From Sphingomonas sp. Y57 (GTDB taxonomy: Bacteria; Pseudomonadota; Alphaproteobacteria; Sphingomonadales; Sphingomonadaceae): a stretch of DNA of 64,000 bases. Of the stretch, positions 17,808-26,060 are shown one piece after another. The notes under the pieces are model-generated. The model searched no databases, was not told the origin of the DNA, and worked only from the letters and a program-made list of their open reading frames with translations. The translations under genes were made by a program, and so were the position numbers. The stretch covers positions 1 to 64,000 of the forward strand of contig NZ_LDES01000046.1 in the NCBI RefSeq assembly GCF_001015195.1, in the 5' to 3' direction. Every line of letters begins with the position of its first letter. The first letter of the stretch is position 1.

Positions 17808-19547
17808 TTAGAGGCCGAGCCCCCGCTTGCGGCCGAAGCGCCAGTCGACACCGCCATCGCCGCGGGCGACCCCGGAGACGTGCTTGCCGAGCTGGTTTTC
17901 GAGGGACGGCGACCAGGGCACGAGCTGGAAGCCGAGGCCGTCATCGATCATCGCGAAGCGGCCGGATGCGAGCGTCATGCGCTGGCGATAGGTGCCGGCG
18001 ACATATTCGCCATTGCCGGCCGCTTTGAACGGCTGGCCTGTCTCCTTCGCCAGCCGGTCGGCAACGGCGTCGACCTCACGGCGCCGAAGCGTCTCGATCA
18101 GGTTGCGGCTGAAGATGACGCTGCGGCCTTGCTGCTCGGCGAGACCTTCGTGGACCAGATGCTCCGCCCGTTGTCGCATCGCGTGCCGCACCTCGGCGCC
18201 GAAGCCGCCCTCCGACATGGCGACGGGTTCGCGGGCGATGGACTGCCGGTCGAGCCAGGTCGCGCCCGAGGCGTTCACCTGATGCTGGAGATCGAGATCG
18301 GAGCGGACGGCAAGTGCGACGCGGCGTTCGCCGCGAGCATCTTCGAACGTGCGCAGCTCGACGATCGACCCCGGCGCGCTGTCCCCCGCCGCATCGAGAT
18401 GCGGCAAGCGGATGTGGTGGGTCCGGCCATCGACGCCGTCGACCACGGCGTAGGCCGTTCCCTTCAGCTCATCATCGAGGCCGCGCTCGACCAGACGGCC
18501 GATGACCGGCACATCGAGGCTTTCCCCTGCCAGGACGTAGTTGCCCGAGCCGCGGTCGATACCGCGTTCGGTGAGTGCGCGGTGCATGCGCTTGATGATG
18601 TCGCCGCGTTCGCCGAGCTGGCGCAGCGTCACCTCAGCCTGATCGTCGATCATCCACTGGCCAGGTCCGACTTCACTGGCGAGGCCGAGGGCTGCGAGTT
18701 TGCGCAAGCGGCCCACCTTCTCGACGGCGTAGGCGTCGGGCTGGCGGCCGACCTCCGGGGCGACATCGATGACGCCGGTCTTTCCAGCGTCGCGGACAAG
18801 CTGCCGATCAAGCTGTGTCCAGCGCTCCGCCTCGATCTGGCGTTCGAGCGTGCGGCGAATATCGAGATCCGTGCGCGGGCCAAGCTCCTGTGTGATGAGG
18901 TCACGCGCGCGATCGCGCATGCCCTCCTTGATGTAGTCGCGCGAGATCACGAGGTCCTGGCCGTCGTCGCGGACGCCGCGCACGATTAGATGGACGTGAG
19001 GATGCTCGGTGTTCCAGTGATCGACCGCGACCCAATCGAGCTGCGTGTCCAGATCCCTTTCCATCTGGCCGACAAGATCGCGGGTGAAGGATTTGAGGTC
19101 CGACATCTCCACGGCGTCGTCCGGTGAAACGATGAAGCGGAAATGATGGCGATCATCCTCGCATCGCCCGGCGAAGGCGCGGCCATCAGCTTCCTCCGTT
19201 CCCGGCCCGAACAGCCGGGCCTTTTCTCCGTCACGGGTCACGCCATCGCGGCGGAGATAATCGAGATGCGTGCCGAGCGGCGCGGTACGGCCGGAGTGCC
19301 GCACGACGCGGGCCTTGATGACTGCGCCGCGCGTGCGCGCTGTGATGAGGCGGTTCGCCTGGATGCTGGCGCGCTGGCCTCGGCCGAAGCGCGAGCGATT
19401 GGCGGGAGCGACGCGCCCGGAGCGCGAGACGCCGCCGCCCGCCTTCTTCGCGGCAGCCAGCGCCTGCGCGATGAAGGGCCGAGCCGACTGCGCGCGGGTT
19501 GACCGGATGCGCCCAGGCCGAACACGAAACTCGTGGTCATCGGCCAT
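17808..19547 (-). CDS. VirD2/TraI-type relaxase (MOB_P-like, DUF3363)
   Basis: Relaxase of 579 residues that nicks oriT and pilots the strand into the recipient. Residues 80-190 hold the catalytic core. They include the tyrosine candidate Y97 in GTHLDYLRRDG, the segment DDRHHFRFIVSPDDA (H134, H135), and the metal-binding HxH in TEHPHVHLIVRG (H184, H186). The C-terminal part matches DUF3363-type relaxases. I start at ATG 19547 (MADDHEFRVRPGRIRST); the open frame runs 10 codons further upstream into the likely oriT. An RP4-like nick sequence lies 150 bases upstream. Confidence 0.92.
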   Translation of the reverse strand: MADDHEFRVRPGRIRSTRAQSARPFIAQALAAAKKAGGGVSRSGRVAPANRSRFGRGQRASIQANRLITARTRGAVIKARVVRHSGRTAPLGTHLDYLRRDGVTRDGEKARLFGPGTEEADGRAFAGRCEDDRHHFRFIVSPDDAVEMSDLKSFTRDLVGQMERDLDTQLDWVAVDHWNTEHPHVHLIVRGVRDDGQDLVISRDYIKEGMRDRARDLITQELGPRTDLDIRRTLERQIEAERWTQLDRQLVRDAGKTGVIDVAPEVGRQPDAYAVEKVGRLRKLAALGLASEVGPGQWMIDDQAEVTLRQLGERGDIIKRMHRALTERGIDRGSGNYVLAGESLDVPVIGRLVERGLDDELKGTAYAVVDGVDGRTHHIRLPHLDAAGDSAPGSIVELRTFEDARGERRVALAVRSDLDLQHQVNASGATWLDRQSIAREPVAMSEGGFGAEVRHAMRQRAEHLVHEGLAEQQGRSVIFSRNLIETLRRREVDAVADRLAKETGQPFKAAGNGEYVAGTYRQRMTLASGRFAMIDDGLGFQLVPWSPSLENQLGKHVSGVARGDGGVDWRFGRKRGLGL

Positions 19548-19550
19548 GAC

Positions 19551-19790
19551 GCAAGGCCGCAATGTGCGAAAAATCACGCTGATACAGGCAATTGGGTGTC
19601 AGGCGCACATTGCCGATGAGCACGGCAATGTGCGGAGCACGCCAAAACCTCTTGCAAAAACAACCGCCCGACCGCCGCGCAATGTGCGGCCTTTTATCCT
19701 GCCATCGTGCGGTTGTTGTGCCTGCCTCTCCCCCTTGTGCCCTCCATGTCACGCCGGAATGCGACAGAGTGCGAAGGATACTTCCGCAGC
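19551..19790. other. Probable oriT with RP4-like nick site
   Basis: This gap between the relaxase and transglycosylase genes holds the sequence TATCCTGCC (19695-19703), which agrees with the RP4/IncP nick region YATCCTG^Y. Cleavage would fall between 19701 and 19702 on the + strand. Just before it is an inverted repeat, CCGCGC-AAT-GTGCGG (about 19675-19689), one mismatch, placed as the RP4 relaxase-binding arm is. The motif GCAATGTGCG occurs at 19559, 19625 and 19679, and in opposite orientation at 19603-19614, forming a second inverted repeat at 19602-19635. All of this fits an origin of transfer. Confidence 0.75.
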
Positions 19791-20570
19791 TCATCGGGGC
19801 GTCCCCCCGTCAGAGCGAGCGACCACGATCGGGGCGTTCGAGTCTTCGGCGGTATCGGGAGTGCGCGCCGCGACGGAGGAGCGGCTGTCGTTCGACCGCA
19901 CGTTTTCCGATGGCGATGTTGCCGAACGATCGTCGGCGGAACGCACGACGAAGAGCGGCGCTTCCCGCCAATCCGGCGGCGGTGGCGGCGCAACCGATGG
20001 CGCGCTCGCCGGCGATGTCGCGCCTAGCTGCGGAGCCAGCAGCGCGATGTAGGCGCGCGTTTCGGCGGGCAGGGCGCGACCGGTCTGGACGTATTCGTCG
20101 TAGCGGCCAGGCCCCGCATTGTAGGCGGCGAGCATTGCGGGGATCGTGCGATAGCGGTCGAACATTTCACGCAGGTAGGCAGCGCCTGCGAGGATGTTGT
20201 CGCGCGGGTCGTAGGGATCACGCCCGAGCCCATAGCGAACGCGAAGCGCGGCCCAGGTATCGGGCATGACCTGCATCAACCCCAGCGCACCGGCCGACGA
20301 TACCGCGCGCACATCGCCGGCGCTTTCGGCGCGTTTGACGGCGACGATCCAGTGTTCGGGAATGCCGAACCGCTGCGAGGCTTCGGTAACGAAGGGAGCG
20401 TGCGGATCGCCAGCGACCGTGCGCGCTGCCGACACGGACTGGGCAAGCGCGGCGTCCGTTGCGCCCGCTGCGAGGGCCAGGCCGGAAAGGAGAAGGAAGG
20501 CCATGCGCCGGACGGCGTAACGCCGCCCGCGCGCATCCCGATGGCTCATCGTTGGACGGGGAGCGGACAT
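19791..20570 (-). CDS. Lytic transglycosylase of the transfer system
   Basis: SLT-type peptidoglycan lytic transglycosylase, 259 residues, the VirB1-like enzyme that opens the cell wall for the channel. A signal peptide (about residues 22-44, ending AALAQS) is followed by the catalytic domain. The likely catalytic glutamate is E82 in VKRAESAGDVRAV, with the family motifs GALGLMQVMPDTW and AAYNAGPG. The last 70 residues are Pro/Ser-rich and disordered-looking. It ends next to the probable oriT. Confidence 0.93.
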   Translation of the reverse strand: MSAPRPTMSHRDARGRRYAVRRMAFLLLSGLALAAGATDAALAQSVSAARTVAGDPHAPFVTEASQRFGIPEHWIVAVKRAESAGDVRAVSSAGALGLMQVMPDTWAALRVRYGLGRDPYDPRDNILAGAAYLREMFDRYRTIPAMLAAYNAGPGRYDEYVQTGRALPAETRAYIALLAPQLGATSPASAPSVAPPPPPDWREAPLFVVRSADDRSATSPSENVRSNDSRSSVAARTPDTAEDSNAPIVVARSDGGTPR

Positions 20571-20573
20571 CGG

Positions 20574-20921
20574 TCAGTCCTTCCCGGCGCGGTCGCGCGG
20601 GCGCGACCAGTGCAGCGACCAGGCGTTCCCGGCGTCATCGTCGCGGAACAGATTGGCGCGGATCGGGTGCGGCAGCGCAGGGTCGTCGATCAGTACGGCA
20701 ACGTATTCGCCCGCGCGCTCGCCGGTGCGTTTCCAGCCCGCGCCGATTTCGGGGCCGGCTTCGGCTTTGCCATCGTCGCTGGCATGAACGCGGTAATCCG
20801 GCGCGTTCTCGGCATCGGAGGGCTCTGCCGGCACGATGACGACATCGCGGAAGAGCGTGAATGTCTCCAGCTTGCCGGCGAAGCCCGTGTCCTGGCGCGT
20901 GAATTGACCAATCTGAGGCAT
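20574..20921 (-). CDS. DUF736 family protein, copy 1
   Basis: 115-residue DUF736 protein starting MPQIGQFTRQDTGFAGKLET at the ATG at 20921. Family landmarks are DYRVHASDDGKAEAGPEIG, GWKRTGERAGEYVAVLIDDP and the C-terminal SLHWSRPRDR. DUF736 proteins are small beta-rich proteins found almost only on conjugative elements; their function is not established. A second, diverged copy lies at 26368-26694. The gene sits between the transglycosylase and traF. Confidence 0.9.
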   Translation of the reverse strand: MPQIGQFTRQDTGFAGKLETFTLFRDVVIVPAEPSDAENAPDYRVHASDDGKAEAGPEIGAGWKRTGERAGEYVAVLIDDPALPHPIRANLFRDDDAGNAWSLHWSRPRDRAGKD

Positions 20922-20989
20922 GATGACTTCCTTTGCGGCGGCGTTGGGAAAGCCATCGGTGGGCGCCGCCCCCGCCGATGGCGAGGTGT

Positions 20990-21535
20990 TCACCGCGTCG
21001 GCGCGCGCCATTCGAAGCGGCCCGTTCCGTCCTCGTCGGTCCACAGGGGGACGGCGCGGCCGATGATCCGGTCAGTGGAGGTCAGGCCGAAATAGCGACC
21101 GTCCAGGCTGTCGCGGACCTGCCAGTTCATGAGGAAGACTTCGCCGGTCGGGATACGGCGGCAGCCCTGCCAGACCGGGAGGTCACGCCCGGCGCGATCA
21201 CGCGGCAGCGCATCGCCCATCTCGAGGCCGTTGATCGTAACGGAGAGGTTCGAGCGGCAAACGGTCTGCCCGGAAACGCCGAGGATGCGCTTCAGCAGCG
21301 GGACGCCTTTGGGAAGATAGCCGCGTTCGGCCATGAAGGTCGCGAGCGGCTCGGGCGCATCGACGGCAACGAGATCGGTGACGTCGAACGGGCCATCGAC
21401 GTCGATCGTGTAGAAGCCGATGGGGGCGCTTGCCGATGCGTTCCACAGGAGCTGGATCGGCATCGGCGTGAGCGCCGGATAGCTGATGCCCGTGGTCGCG
21501 AGAGCCATGACGAGGAAGAGACCGGCGCGCGTCAC
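20990..21535 (-). CDS. traF: TraF-type S26 signal peptidase (pilin maturation)
   Basis: Membrane-anchored S26-family serine protease, 181 residues. An N-terminal hydrophobic anchor is followed by the motif SAPIGFY with the probable nucleophile S36, and by PLLKRILGVSGQTV with the probable general base K82. Other landmarks are GRDLPVWQGCRRI and YFGLTSTDRIIGRAVPLW. In RP4, TraF cyclises the TrbC pilin; the trbC gene here lies in the same element. It overlaps the DUF2840 gene by 4 bases. Confidence 0.92.
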   Translation of the reverse strand: MTRAGLFLVMALATTGISYPALTPMPIQLLWNASASAPIGFYTIDVDGPFDVTDLVAVDAPEPLATFMAERGYLPKGVPLLKRILGVSGQTVCRSNLSVTINGLEMGDALPRDRAGRDLPVWQGCRRIPTGEVFLMNWQVRDSLDGRYFGLTSTDRIIGRAVPLWTDEDGTGRFEWRAPTR

Positions 21536-22053
21536 GACCGCGTCCTCCGGCGCAGGAGGAAGGCGCGATGCTGGTCGAGCGTATAGGGGCGCGGCTGATG
21601 TCCAGCCGCCATCCGGTTGTGGACGTGACGCCAGTGTTCCGGCGAAACCGCGTCCGCCTCGATGCCGATCGCTTCAATGGAATCGACGTGGCGCAGCACG
21701 TCTTCGACCTTTGGCCATCCGTCGATCCTGAGCAGGATTTCACCGCCCGGCCGGACGAAAGGCAGCGTCTGGTAGGGCTCTCCGGGCTCGACCGCGCGCA
21801 CGATGTCGATGCGCGAGATGATCGTGCCGAAGTCGTTGGCCGCCCATCGCACGAACGCGAATACGGTGTTCGGACGGAAGGAGACGACACGCCGGCGGCG
21901 GTCGAGGATCTGTTCATGCGCCTCACGGCCGAACCTGATCCAGTATTCGATCTTCTTCTCGCCCCACGTCAGTTCGACGTGAGTCATGCTGTCATGGGGG
22001 AGCGCTGACGGCAGCGGGCCGCGCCGCATGCGGGGAGCCGCAGTGCCGGTCAT
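21532..22053 (-). CDS. DUF2840 family protein
   Basis: 173-residue protein matching the DUF2840 proteins that recur next to traF and parA in Tn4371-like ICEs (segments WIRFGREAHEQILDRRRRVV and AFVRWAANDFGTIISRIDIV). It is predicted to be soluble. It overlaps traF and the ribbon-helix-helix gene by 4 bases each, so it belongs to the same operon. The real start may be the internal ATG giving MTHVELTWGEKKIEYWIRF. The function is unknown. Confidence 0.82.
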   Translation of the reverse strand: MTGTAAPRMRRGPLPSALPHDSMTHVELTWGEKKIEYWIRFGREAHEQILDRRRRVVSFRPNTVFAFVRWAANDFGTIISRIDIVRAVEPGEPYQTLPFVRPGGEILLRIDGWPKVEDVLRHVDSIEAIGIEADAVSPEHWRHVHNRMAAGHQPRPYTLDQHRAFLLRRRTRS

Positions 22054-22301
22054 GTGGGGTCTCCTGGTGTCGAGGGGAATGCACGCGCGAGCAGCTCGCG
22101 CAGCATGTCGGCGACGGTGACGCCGCGCCCGAACGCGGCGATCTTGATCCGTCCGCGCAGTTCGGGCGTCACATCGATGGTGAGCCTGGCGGTGAACGCA
22201 GCGACGTCAGCGGCGCGTGGTGCGTTGTCCGCAGCCTTGATCCATTGGTCGGGATCAGCGGGGCGCGAGGCGAAGCCACGACGCGGGGATCGTTCATTCA
22301 T
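22050..22301 (-). CDS. Ribbon-helix-helix partner of ParA
   Basis: 83-residue basic protein with a C-terminal ribbon-helix-helix pattern (FTARLTIDVTPELRGRIKIA, then VTVADMLRELLARAF). It overlaps both the parA stop and the DUF2840 start. Small RHH proteins encoded just after a short ParA are often centromere-binding partners in type Ib partition systems. That role is inferred from gene order, and no centromere repeat was identified. Confidence 0.72.
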   Translation of the reverse strand: MNERSPRRGFASRPADPDQWIKAADNAPRAADVAAFTARLTIDVTPELRGRIKIAAFGRGVTVADMLRELLARAFPSTPGDPT

Positions 22302-22951
22302 TGTGCGCCCCCGTCGATCCGCAGACGCAAGAGTTCGTCGGCGAAGGCCGCGATCTCGCGTGTGGCCGATGTCGCATCGGCGAGTTCGGCGACCAGGCGG
22401 CCGGTCTGCGCGGCGGCGGCGAAGGCGATACGTTGGCCGATGGTGGTAGCGAGCAATGGTGGATCGTGATCGGCCAGGGTCTCGGCCGTCTCGCGGGCCA
22501 GGATGGTGCGCGCACCGCAGCGATTGAGTACGAAGCGGGCGACCAGTTCCGGGCGATAGACGCGGGCTTCGCGGAGCAGCGCCAGCATCTCGGCCGATGC
22601 CCAGCCGTCGAGTGGCGACGGCTGCGCCGGGATCAGCACGAGGTCGGCGGCGAGCAGCGCCGAGCGCATGAGGGCTGCGACACGCGGCGGGCCGTCGATG
22701 ACGACATGGTCGACATCGCGGGCCAGCTCCGGCGCTTCGCGGTGGAGCGTGTCGCGCGCCAGGCCGACGACGCCGAACCGGCGCGGCAGGCCCTCATGGC
22801 TGCGCTGCTCAGACCAGTCGAGGGCCGAGCCCTGTGGGTCCGCGTCGATCAGCGTGACGCGCTGACCGCGCCCGGCGAGTTCGCCGGCAAGGTTGAGCGC
22901 CAGCGTCGTCTTGCCGACACCGCCTTTCTGGTTGAGGAACGCGACGATCAT
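22298..22951 (-). CDS. parA: ParA family partition ATPase
   Basis: 217-residue Walker-type ParA/MinD ATPase. The deviant Walker A box is at residues 8-16 (QKGGVGKTT, with K9 and K14). DADPQGSALDWSEQR follows, and then HVVIDGPPRVAALM as Walker B. Its small size indicates a type Ib ParA without a DNA-binding N-terminal domain. It overlaps repA by 4 bases. With RepA and the RHH protein it may keep the excised circular form of the ICE in dividing cells. Confidence 0.93.
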   Translation of the reverse strand: MIVAFLNQKGGVGKTTLALNLAGELAGRGQRVTLIDADPQGSALDWSEQRSHEGLPRRFGVVGLARDTLHREAPELARDVDHVVIDGPPRVAALMRSALLAADLVLIPAQPSPLDGWASAEMLALLREARVYRPELVARFVLNRCGARTILARETAETLADHDPPLLATTIGQRIAFAAAAQTGRLVAELADATSATREIAAFADELLRLRIDGGAQ

Positions 22952-24108
22952 CGCGCACGTCCAAGCGGATCGAGGAGCGGAAGCTGATCGGAGGAAGCCG
23001 GTTCGCTCTCTTTCCGGCTCGTCTGAGCTGCTGGAGCACCCTTGAGCGGTGATTTGCCGGCGGCGCGGAGGCTCGCTGCGGCGGTGCGGATGAGGTTTTC
23101 CACATCGCGCGCGCGCTCTTCAAAGTTAGATTCTTGGTTAGACTCTAAGTTAAGGGCACGAATCCGCCCACGATTTCCAGACGTTAAGGCCGGACTGGGT
23201 TCCTGATGGCACGAGCCTCGGGTTCCCGATGGCACGATAGGTCGGGTTCCCGATAGCACGAGGCCGTCCACAGGTTTTCCACAGGCGGCCAGTGGCTCGA
23301 AAGCCAGCAGCGTGCGCCCGCCGATTTCCACTTCGAGCGACAGGACGTAGCCGGGCAGTGGTTGGCGCCGCACGATGTCGCGCAGTTCGAAGGCGAAGCG
23401 CTTGAACGGCGACAGGCTGCCGGATTTGAGGTAGAGGTGGCGTAGGTCGAAACGCCAGCCGCCGCGCTGACGGCCGCCGTGTTTGCGCACGATGCGGTAG
23501 AGCCAGCGATCGAGGCCGCCGGTGAGATCGAAATAGGCCGGATCGATGGTGAGGATGAGCGCGTCATCGAGGACGGCCTTGTAGAACCAGTCGGGGACGA
23601 TCAGCTCGATGCCATCCGGTCGTCCTTGGCGATCCGTGCGCTCCTGCCACTCGTTTATCCACGAGAAGCGGTGACGGCGGCCTTCGGCGGGCTGGCGGAT
23701 CGACGTCGAGATGGTGGTCGATTGCAGCCGGTCGAGCGCGGCCTTGAGCCGCTGATAGTCGCGCATGGATGTGCCGCGCCCGACATAGGTGAGGATCTCA
23801 TAGGGTGTCGCCGCCATCAGACGCGAGGTGCGCAGGCCCGCGTCGCGGGCCTCGACGATCTGGCTGGCGGCCCAGATCAGGATGTCGGCGTCCCAGATCG
23901 TGGCCATGCCATGATCGGGAACGGCCTCTACCCGGATGGAGACGCCGCCCGCCGAAAAGTTGATCGGCGCTATGCGGTGTGATTTCGAGAGGGAGAAGAA
24001 GGGATAGGCCATGAGATCCTGCGCGTCTCGTGGCGCGAAGTCGCCGGGAAGTGCGCGAAACAGGTCGAGCTGCCCACGCTCCGAAGGGTCACGACGACGC
24101 ACCACCAT
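22948..24108 (-). CDS. repA: RepA-like replication initiator
   Basis: Plasmid-type replication initiator of 386 residues. It has the conserved segments LMAYPFFSLSKSHRIAPIN, TIWDADILIWAASQIVEA, LTYVGRGTSMRDYQRLKAAL and YRIVRKHGGRQRGGWRFDLR. This RepA type is a backbone gene of Tn4371-like ICEs and suggests limited autonomous replication of the excised circle. The 3' part of the coding sequence contains three iteron-like repeats. That region also encodes the odd segment GTRPIVPSGTRGSCHQEP, so DNA function may constrain the protein there. Confidence 0.9.
   Translation of the reverse strand: MVVRRRDPSERGQLDLFRALPGDFAPRDAQDLMAYPFFSLSKSHRIAPINFSAGGVSIRVEAVPDHGMATIWDADILIWAASQIVEARDAGLRTSRLMAATPYEILTYVGRGTSMRDYQRLKAALDRLQSTTISTSIRQPAEGRRHRFSWINEWQERTDRQGRPDGIELIVPDWFYKAVLDDALILTIDPAYFDLTGGLDRWLYRIVRKHGGRQRGGWRFDLRHLYLKSGSLSPFKRFAFELRDIVRRQPLPGYVLSLEVEIGGRTLLAFEPLAACGKPVDGLVLSGTRPIVPSGTRGSCHQEPSPALTSGNRGRIRALNLESNQESNFEERARDVENLIRTAAASLRAAGKSPLKGAPAAQTSRKESEPASSDQLPLLDPLGRAR
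23197..23262. repeat. Three iteron-like direct repeats inside repA
   Basis: Three near-identical 19-base units occur at 23197-23215, 23220-23238 and 23244-23262, with consensus GGGTTCCYGATRGCACGAK and starts 23 and 24 bases apart, about two helical turns. Spacing of this kind is typical for iterons bound by a Rep protein. They lie within the 3' third of repA itself and may mark the vegetative origin. Confidence 0.7.
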
Positions 24109-24126
24109 GAAAGGGACCAGCCACGA

Positions 24127-24408
24127 TCAGCGTGCGTATCGGCCGGCGATCTGGCCGGTCGGTAGCGTCTGGCGCTTTGCGGGAAGCACGGAGCCGCGCG
24201 GATCGGACGTCGAGGTCACGGCGCCGCGCTCGGCCCAGGTCTCCAGATCGTCGACAGAATAGACGACGCGCCCGCCGAGTTTGTGATAGGCCGGACCAGT
24301 GCCGTAGGTGCGGTGTTTTTCGAGGGTGCGCGCGGACAGGCTGAGAAATTCAGCGGCTTCCTTGGTCCGCAGGTAGCGTGGCGGGAGCGCGGCGGTATCG
24401 GGTCGCAT
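24127..24408 (-). CDS. Helix-turn-helix (AlpA/excisionase-type) DNA-binding protein
   Basis: 93-residue protein with a winged-helix motif of the MerR/AlpA/excisionase type: PRYLRTKEAAEFLSLSARTL, then GPAYHKLGGRVVYSVDDLET. Such proteins act as regulators or recombination directionality factors on mobile elements. It lies just upstream of repA (18 bases from the repA start), so it may regulate replication or excision. The target is unknown. Confidence 0.85.
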   Translation of the reverse strand: MRPDTAALPPRYLRTKEAAEFLSLSARTLEKHRTYGTGPAYHKLGGRVVYSVDDLETWAERGAVTSTSDPRGSVLPAKRQTLPTGQIAGRYAR

Positions 24409-24544
24409 TGGGCGGGCCTCTGTGGGGTTGCTGGGGGCCGCTGGCGATCAGCGGCTGACAGCGACAACGGTGGCGGAGAACCTCCGGCGGGATGGATGGG
24501 GGACTTGGGATGGCTAAATTCCCCACCCCTGTTGTTGGTGCAGG

Positions 24545-25307
24545 CTAGGTGCGCCGACGATGCCGAAGCAGGTGCAGATAGCCGCCATCGATGAGGGCCA
24601 ATCCGGCTTCGGCGAAGGCGATCACGGCATCCCGCAGCGGCGAGGTCTTCCAAGGGTCGGTATCGATGCGCGCCGCGCCGTAGATTGCGATGGCGATGTC
24701 GCGATAGGTCGCGCCGTTCATGCGGCCGTCAGCAGCACGAAGTTTGAGGCGAAAGCGGCGGCGCTGCTCGACGGTCATGCGCGTGTCGCGCAATGGCGGA
24801 CGTTGGAGCCAGGCGCGCGCGAGGCGTGTCAGCGCATCAATGCGATCGAGGATGTCGTCGTCGATGGGGACGACCGCCGCAAGCTGGTCGTGTGCGGATA
24901 TGCCGGGTAGGAAGAGTAGCTGGAGGTCGTGCTCGGGAAGACCGGCATAGGCTCCTTCAGGGCCATCACGTCCCGCAGCGAACCTGTCGGCGAGGCTGTT
25001 TGAGCTGGAGGGCAGAAAGTTCGGCCGCGCTGTCAGAAAGAGGACGGCAGGATCGCTCCGCGGCGACCACACCACCTGTTGCTGTAGGGCAGAACGACCT
25101 GGTCTTGCGGGGAAATCGCAACCCCCAGCGCTGCTGTCTGTCGTCAGGCAGCGGCTGAGTCTCGGCGCCAGCATCGACCAGACTGGCGTAGTCGTCCTGA
25201 TAAGGGCGGTATCTGCGAAGGCACTCCCAGGCGAGACCTTCGATCGGCAGTGTATCGAAGAAATCGTAGCTGCGGTCGTCTCGCCAGTTCGATGTATCGG
25301 GCCTCAT
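24545..25307 (-). pseudogene. DUF6499/DUF2285 regulator gene, frameshifted
   Basis: Two overlapping frames together make one expected protein. The first (start 25307) encodes a DUF6499-like N-terminus, WRDDRSYDFFDTLPIEGLAW through LPDDRQQRWGLRFP. The second (to 24545) continues with ARPGRSALQQQVVWSPRSDP and the DUF2285 part, ending HLLRHRRRT. Dropping one C from the run of four Cs in the coding strand (G run at 25108-25111) joins them as RWGLRFP-ARPGRSALQ, as in intact relatives. The cause may be a real mutation, a sequencing slip or ribosomal frameshifting. DUF2285 proteins are conserved ICE backbone proteins thought to be regulatory. Confidence 0.75.
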
Positions 25308-25396
25308 CGCATCAACTCTCCCGCGTGGTGCGCGTAAGTCGAGCGTGTGATTTTTCGGGGCGCGACGAGGGTGTTGGAAGCCTGGAGGAGGGCATT

Positions 25397-25421
25397 GCGT
25401 GATGTCGAAAGGGCATCACGC
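25397..25421. other. Perfect 8-bp hairpin
   Basis: GCGTGATG and CATCACGC (25397-25404 and 25414-25421) form a perfect stem with a 9-base loop. It lies in the gap between the frameshifted DUF6499/DUF2285 gene and the next gene. There is no T-run beside it, so it could be an operator or a weak terminator. Confidence 0.4.
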
Positions 25422-25436
25422 CGGTTCGCAAACCTC

Positions 25437-25697
25437 TCAGCGGTGAGCCGGTCGCAGGAGGTGCCGATAGCCGGTGTGTGTCATCCAGCGGGCGCGTTCG
25501 AGGTGGCTGTCATGGATGCGGCGGCAGCGTTCGGGTTCACGGGCGGGATCGAGATCGAACAGCACCCGCACGGCTTCCTCCCAATGCGCGCCGTCAGCGG
25601 CCGCATCCAACAAGCGCATGTATAGTTTGGCGTGCGACTTGTCGTAATCGGTGAGATCTTGCCCCGATGGCGCGAGGTCCTGGAATGGTGCGGTCAT
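25437..25697 (-). CDS. Small conserved ICE protein, unknown function
   Basis: 86-residue protein starting MTAPFQDLAPSGQDLTDYDK at the ATG at 25697. It is helical, with HWEEAVRVLFDLDPAREPER and a C-terminus RARWMTHTGYRHLLR. Proteins of this appearance recur beside the DUF2285 regulator in related ICEs, but I cannot name the family with certainty. No enzyme motif is visible. Confidence 0.7.
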   Translation of the reverse strand: MTAPFQDLAPSGQDLTDYDKSHAKLYMRLLDAAADGAHWEEAVRVLFDLDPAREPERCRRIHDSHLERARWMTHTGYRHLLRPAHR

Positions 25698-25793
25698 GGT
25701 GCAGACTCGGCGAATATGCGGTGCCTGTCTATTATCCATGTTTGATCCGAAATGGAGGCAGTGCGAATGATGAGGCACCTGGCTGCCCACAGG

Positions 25794-26060
25794 TCAGCGT
25801 AAGCCTGTAGATCGGTTCGGCTTGTTTCCGCGATCATCGACCAGCAGCACTCCTTGCCCTCGGTCGGTCGACAGGAAGACGATGCCGGCAGCTTCCAAGG
25901 CCCTGCGTGCCTGATCGCGCGTCGTCTCGTACACATCGAGCCCGCTTTCGGATTCGAGGCGCTTGAGCGCGGTCAGCGATAGGCGAGCCTTGTCAGCGAG
26001 CGTCTCCTGTGTCCAACCCAGCAACGCGCGTGCGGCCCGTGATTGTCGGGCGGTGATCAT
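25794..26060 (-). CDS. XRE-family helix-turn-helix regulator
   Basis: 88-residue XRE/Cro-type repressor. The DNA-binding domain spans about residues 4-45 (SRAARALLGWTQETLADKAR, then LSLTALKRLESES), followed by a short C-terminal domain (AGIVFLSTDRGQGVLLVDD). Regulators of this form are common on alphaproteobacterial ICEs and often bind their own promoter. A 17-base palindrome 44 bases upstream fits that. Confidence 0.9.
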   Translation of the reverse strand: MITARQSRAARALLGWTQETLADKARLSLTALKRLESESGLDVYETTRDQARRALEAAGIVFLSTDRGQGVLLVDDRGNKPNRSTGLR

